Source: Teichococcus vastitatis
Lineage (GTDB): Bacteria; Pseudomonadota; Alphaproteobacteria; Acetobacterales; Acetobacteraceae
Assembly (NCBI RefSeq): GCF_003604215.1
Contig: NZ_QXGS01000001.1
Span: 372,001 to 436,000, forward strand
Direction: 5' to 3'
DNA length: 64,000 nt
The position numbers and the translations under genes are program-made. This document shows positions 61,664 through 64,000 of the stretch, one piece after another (the first letter of the stretch is position 1; every line of letters begins with the position of its first letter). The notes under the pieces are model-generated. The model was not told the origin of the DNA, ran no database searches, and saw only the letters and a program-made list of their open reading frames with translations.

Positions 61664-62827
61664 TCAGCGGCGCAGCCACCGGCGGATCCGTCCCGGCGCC
61701 TCGGCCATGGCGCTCTCTGCGCCGCAATAGGACAGCCGCAGGAAATGGCGGCCGCGGGTCCGGTCGAAATCGACCCCCGGAGTGGCGGCGATGCCGGCTT
61801 CGGCCAGCAGGCGGGCGGCAAGCTCGACGCTGTCATTGGTCAGCGCTGACACGTCGGCCCACAGGTAGAAGGCGCCATCCGCCTCCGCCAGCCGGTCCAA
61901 CCCCGCGGCCGGCAACTCGGCCAGCAGGCGATCGCGGTTGCGGCGATAGGCGGCCTTGTTGGCTTCCAGTTCCTCGGTGCAGTCGAAGGCGGCCTCGGCC
62001 GCGATCTGCGCCACATGCGGAGCGGAGATGAACAGGTTCTGCGCCAGGCACTCCACCGGGCGCAGCAGATCCTCCGGCAACACCAGCCAGCCGATCCGCC
62101 AGCCCGTCATGGAGAAGTATTTCGAGAAGCTGTTCACCACCACGGCGCTGGGGCTGAGCGCCGCCGCCGTGCTTTCCGCCAGCCCGTAGGACAGGCCGTG
62201 ATAGATCTCGTCCGAGATCAGCCGCACGCCATTGCCGTGGCACCAGCCGGCCAGGGCGGCCAGATCCTCCGGCGACAGCATGGTGCCGGCAGGATTGCAG
62301 GGCGAGGCGATGATCACCCCGTCCGGCAGCGGGTCCAGCGCCTCCAGCATGGCGATGGTGGGCTGGAAGCGGGTGGCGGCGTCGCAGGGCAGCATCACCG
62401 GCCGCATGCCGAGCCCGGTCAGGATGTTGGCGTAGGGCGGGTAGAACGGCGCCGCCATGGCGATACGGTCGCCCGGATCGAAGGCGGCCAGGAAGGCCAG
62501 CGGAAACGCGCCCGACGCCCCCACCGTCACCGCGATGCGCCGCGCCGGGATGTCGGCGCCGTACTTGTCCGCGTAGTGCCGGCTGATCCGCTGGCGCAGG
62601 GACGCCAGGCCGAAGGCTTCCGTGTATCCCATGGCGGCGCCGGCCTGCAGGGCGCGAATGGCGGCCTCGGCGGCGCCGCGCGGCGCGCCGGTGGAAGGCT
62701 GGCCCACCTCCATCCGGAGCACGCCGGGTGCGCCGGCCGGCAGCGCCGCCGCGGCCGCATTGGCCGCGGCGATCACGTCCATCACCAGGAAAGCGGGAGC
62801 ATGGGCCCCGCGGCCGGTCTTCAGCAT
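61664..62827 (-). CDS. Class I/II aminotransferase
   Basis: A 387-residue PLP enzyme of fold type I. PLP Lys in NSFSKYFSMTGWRIGWL; SPCNPAGTMLSPED and SDEIYHGL are family motifs, and the C-terminal RLSYC carries the carboxylate-binding Arg. It starts MLKTGRGAHAPAFLVMDVI, typical of alphaproteobacterial members near GGT genes. Substrate unknown (aspartate, aromatic or alanine-type). 22 bases after the gamma-glutamyltransferase-like gene on the same strand, so likely cotranscribed. Confidence 0.92.
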   Translation of the reverse strand: MLKTGRGAHAPAFLVMDVIAAANAAAAALPAGAPGVLRMEVGQPSTGAPRGAAEAAIRALQAGAAMGYTEAFGLASLRQRISRHYADKYGADIPARRIAVTVGASGAFPLAFLAAFDPGDRIAMAAPFYPPYANILTGLGMRPVMLPCDAATRFQPTIAMLEALDPLPDGVIIASPCNPAGTMLSPEDLAALAGWCHGNGVRLISDEIYHGLSYGLAESTAAALSPSAVVVNSFSKYFSMTGWRIGWLVLPEDLLRPVECLAQNLFISAPHVAQIAAEAAFDCTEELEANKAAYRRNRDRLLAELPAAGLDRLAEADGAFYLWADVSALTNDSVELAARLLAEAGIAATPGVDFDRTRGRHFLRLSYCGAESAMAEAPGRIRRWLRR

Positions 62828-62848
62828 GCCAGGAGCCTCCTGCGCCGG

Positions 62849-64000
62849 TTATGGCCCGCCATTCACCGCGAGGCCGGCGCCGCGCGGATCAGCCACCGCA
62901 ACGCACTGGCCACTCTCGCCCGGCAGGTAGCGGCCGCAGCTGACGGCGTTGGCCCGGCCCGGCTCCGGCACGGTGCCCACCGCCTCGGCCAGGGGCCGGT
63001 TGTTCAACAGCGACTGCGCCATGGGCTGCGCCAGGGCGATCGGCGCCGCTGCCTGCCCGGTGCCAGCGCCGGCGTAACGGAAGGCGCGCAGGTTGGGGTT
63101 GTGCACAATGGCGGCGGCCAGCAGCGGCGGCTCGACGCGGCCACTGTTCGGCGCGGCGGCGGGCAGGAAGCCCAGCTGCGGCAGCACACGGCCGGTGCCG
63201 AACAGATTGTTCAGGGTGAAGGCGCAGCTGACCGCATTGCCCTCGCGGTCCAGCACCAGCAGCGAGGCCGAGGCCGGCAGCGCCGGAACGCCGCCCGCCA
63301 GCGTCGGCGAAGTGGCCAGCAGGGCCTGCGGATCGCCGCCCTGCTCGCGCCAGATGCGCGACACGGCCAGGCTGCGCTGCGAGGCGGTGTCGATGTCGGC
63401 GCCGGATTGCAGCGCCTGGAAGGCGGCGGCGGCGGCCAGCCCGCCATCCGCCGGGGTCGGCAGGAAGGACAACAGGTCGGTGCCGCGGCGCAGCTCGATC
63501 GGGCGCGCCACCGCGGGCACCGCGGCGCGCAGCTCCTCGACGGTGAGCGCGCCGCCGGCGCGGGGCGTCAGCTCCTCCAGCCGCCGCGCCAGGGTGCCCT
63601 GGTGCATGTCGCCGACGCCGGACACGCGCAGCGTCGCCAGGGTGCCGCCCAGATCGGCCTGTACCAGCCGCTCGCCCTCCGCCAGCGGAGCGCCGGTGGC
63701 GGGATTCGCGAACACGGCGCGGGCGCCAGGATCGGCCAGCAGAGGGCCGGCCACGGCGGCGATGTCCTGCGCCAGGGCGCGGGAGGTGGTGGCGCCGAAC
63801 CGGGCCAGCTGCTCGGCCGGGGCCATCAGCTCGTTGAATGGCCGGCGTGGCTGGCGGGTGTGCAGCGCGAACAGGCCGCGCGCGAGCATCGGCAGCGCCG
63901 CCGGCCGGTCGCCTGCGGCCGGCTGGGCCGGCGCATTGGCCGGAAACAGCACCGCCTCGGTGCTGCTGCGGGTGCGGTTGTAGGCCAGGCAGGCCCCGCC
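62849..64000 (-). CDS. Gamma-glutamyltransferase-like protein (5' end missing)
   Basis: 384 residues are visible; the frame runs off the right edge with GGACLAYNRTRS, which fits the GGT large-subunit start, so the true start is outside. GGT pattern: RRPFNELMAPAEQLARFGA. In GGT the precursor cuts itself before the catalytic Thr of TTH. The matching place (63269-63271 codes its Ser) reads PASASLLVLDREGNAVS: Thr is Ser and the following Thr-His are Ala-Ser. Serine could still act as nucleophile, but activity is uncertain. The small-subunit part is otherwise recognisable (LNNLFGTG). Confidence 0.78.
   Translation of the reverse strand, partial: GGACLAYNRTRSSTEAVLFPANAPAQPAAGDRPAALPMLARGLFALHTRQPRRPFNELMAPAEQLARFGATTSRALAQDIAAVAGPLLADPGARAVFANPATGAPLAEGERLVQADLGGTLATLRVSGVGDMHQGTLARRLEELTPRAGGALTVEELRAAVPAVARPIELRRGTDLLSFLPTPADGGLAAAAAFQALQSGADIDTASQRSLAVSRIWREQGGDPQALLATSPTLAGGVPALPASASLLVLDREGNAVSCAFTLNNLFGTGRVLPQLGFLPAAAPNSGRVEPPLLAAAIVHNPNLRAFRYAGAGTGQAAAPIALAQPMAQSLLNNRPLAEAVGTVPEPGRANAVSCGRYLPGESGQCVAVADPRGAGLAVNGGP

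Overview
The window is a 64 kb piece of a very GC-rich bacterial chromosome. Gene content and order point to an alphaproteobacterium, most likely Acetobacteraceae (Roseomonas-like). The evidence is the mdh-sucC-sucD-sucA-sucB order, sdhC-sdhD-sdhA-sdhB, priA next to atpHAGDC without F0 genes, fsa-DUF484-xerC, a DUF1489 protein, and a Bug/TctC solute-binding protein. The family-level assignment is inference. I see no rRNA, tRNA, CRISPR array, prophage or complete insertion sequence. Most of the window is core metabolism with scattered accessory genes.

Layout, left to right. 0-6 kb: an acetamidase/formamidase cut by the left edge, an ABC exporter, corA, the methionine-salvage operon mtnB-mtnD-mtnC (minus strand, ATGA overlaps) and a lone tatA. 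6-17 kb: a TerC-like membrane protein, a Bug protein, a CHAP-domain lipoprotein divergent from an lrgA-lrgB pair, an exported Mn-type superoxide dismutase, a P-loop kinase-like protein, pmbA/tldE with an M16 peptidase, two tandem RlpA-like proteins, and thrC. 17-22 kb: a TM2 protein, an S9 peptidase, a RidA/D-threonine aldolase-like pair and a GH10 xylanase. 22-29.5 kb: atpHAGDC preceded by priA. 29.5-32.5 kb: fsa, DUF484, xerC and two small genes. 32.6-48.8 kb: the TCA-cycle block, with lpdA, a frameshifted alpha-ketoglutarate-permease-like MFS gene, sucB, sucA, sucD, sucC, mdh, zapE and the sdh operon. 49-51 kb: a glycine-zipper lipoprotein, asd and DUF1489.

The most interesting region is 51.46-58.77 kb. 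Six minus-strand genes, each overlapping the next by 1-4 bases, encode a hydrogenase-4-like (Hyf-like) membrane complex in the order hyfB-hyfC-hyfE-hyfF-hyfG-hyfI. The HyfG large subunit has lost both cysteine pairs that bind the NiFe centre. HyfI keeps the four cysteines of the N2-like cluster. No ferredoxin-type subunit or hydrogenase maturation gene is nearby. It therefore looks like an ion-pumping relative of complex I and group 4 hydrogenases that is not a hydrogenase and whose electron donor is unknown.

The right end (58.8-64 kb) holds an aldo/keto reductase, an IalB-like secreted protein, a small ORF, a methyltransferase pseudogene with several independent lesions, an aminotransferase, and a divergent gamma-glutamyltransferase cut by the right edge. 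Decay and small tandem duplications cluster at 60.6-61.5 kb.
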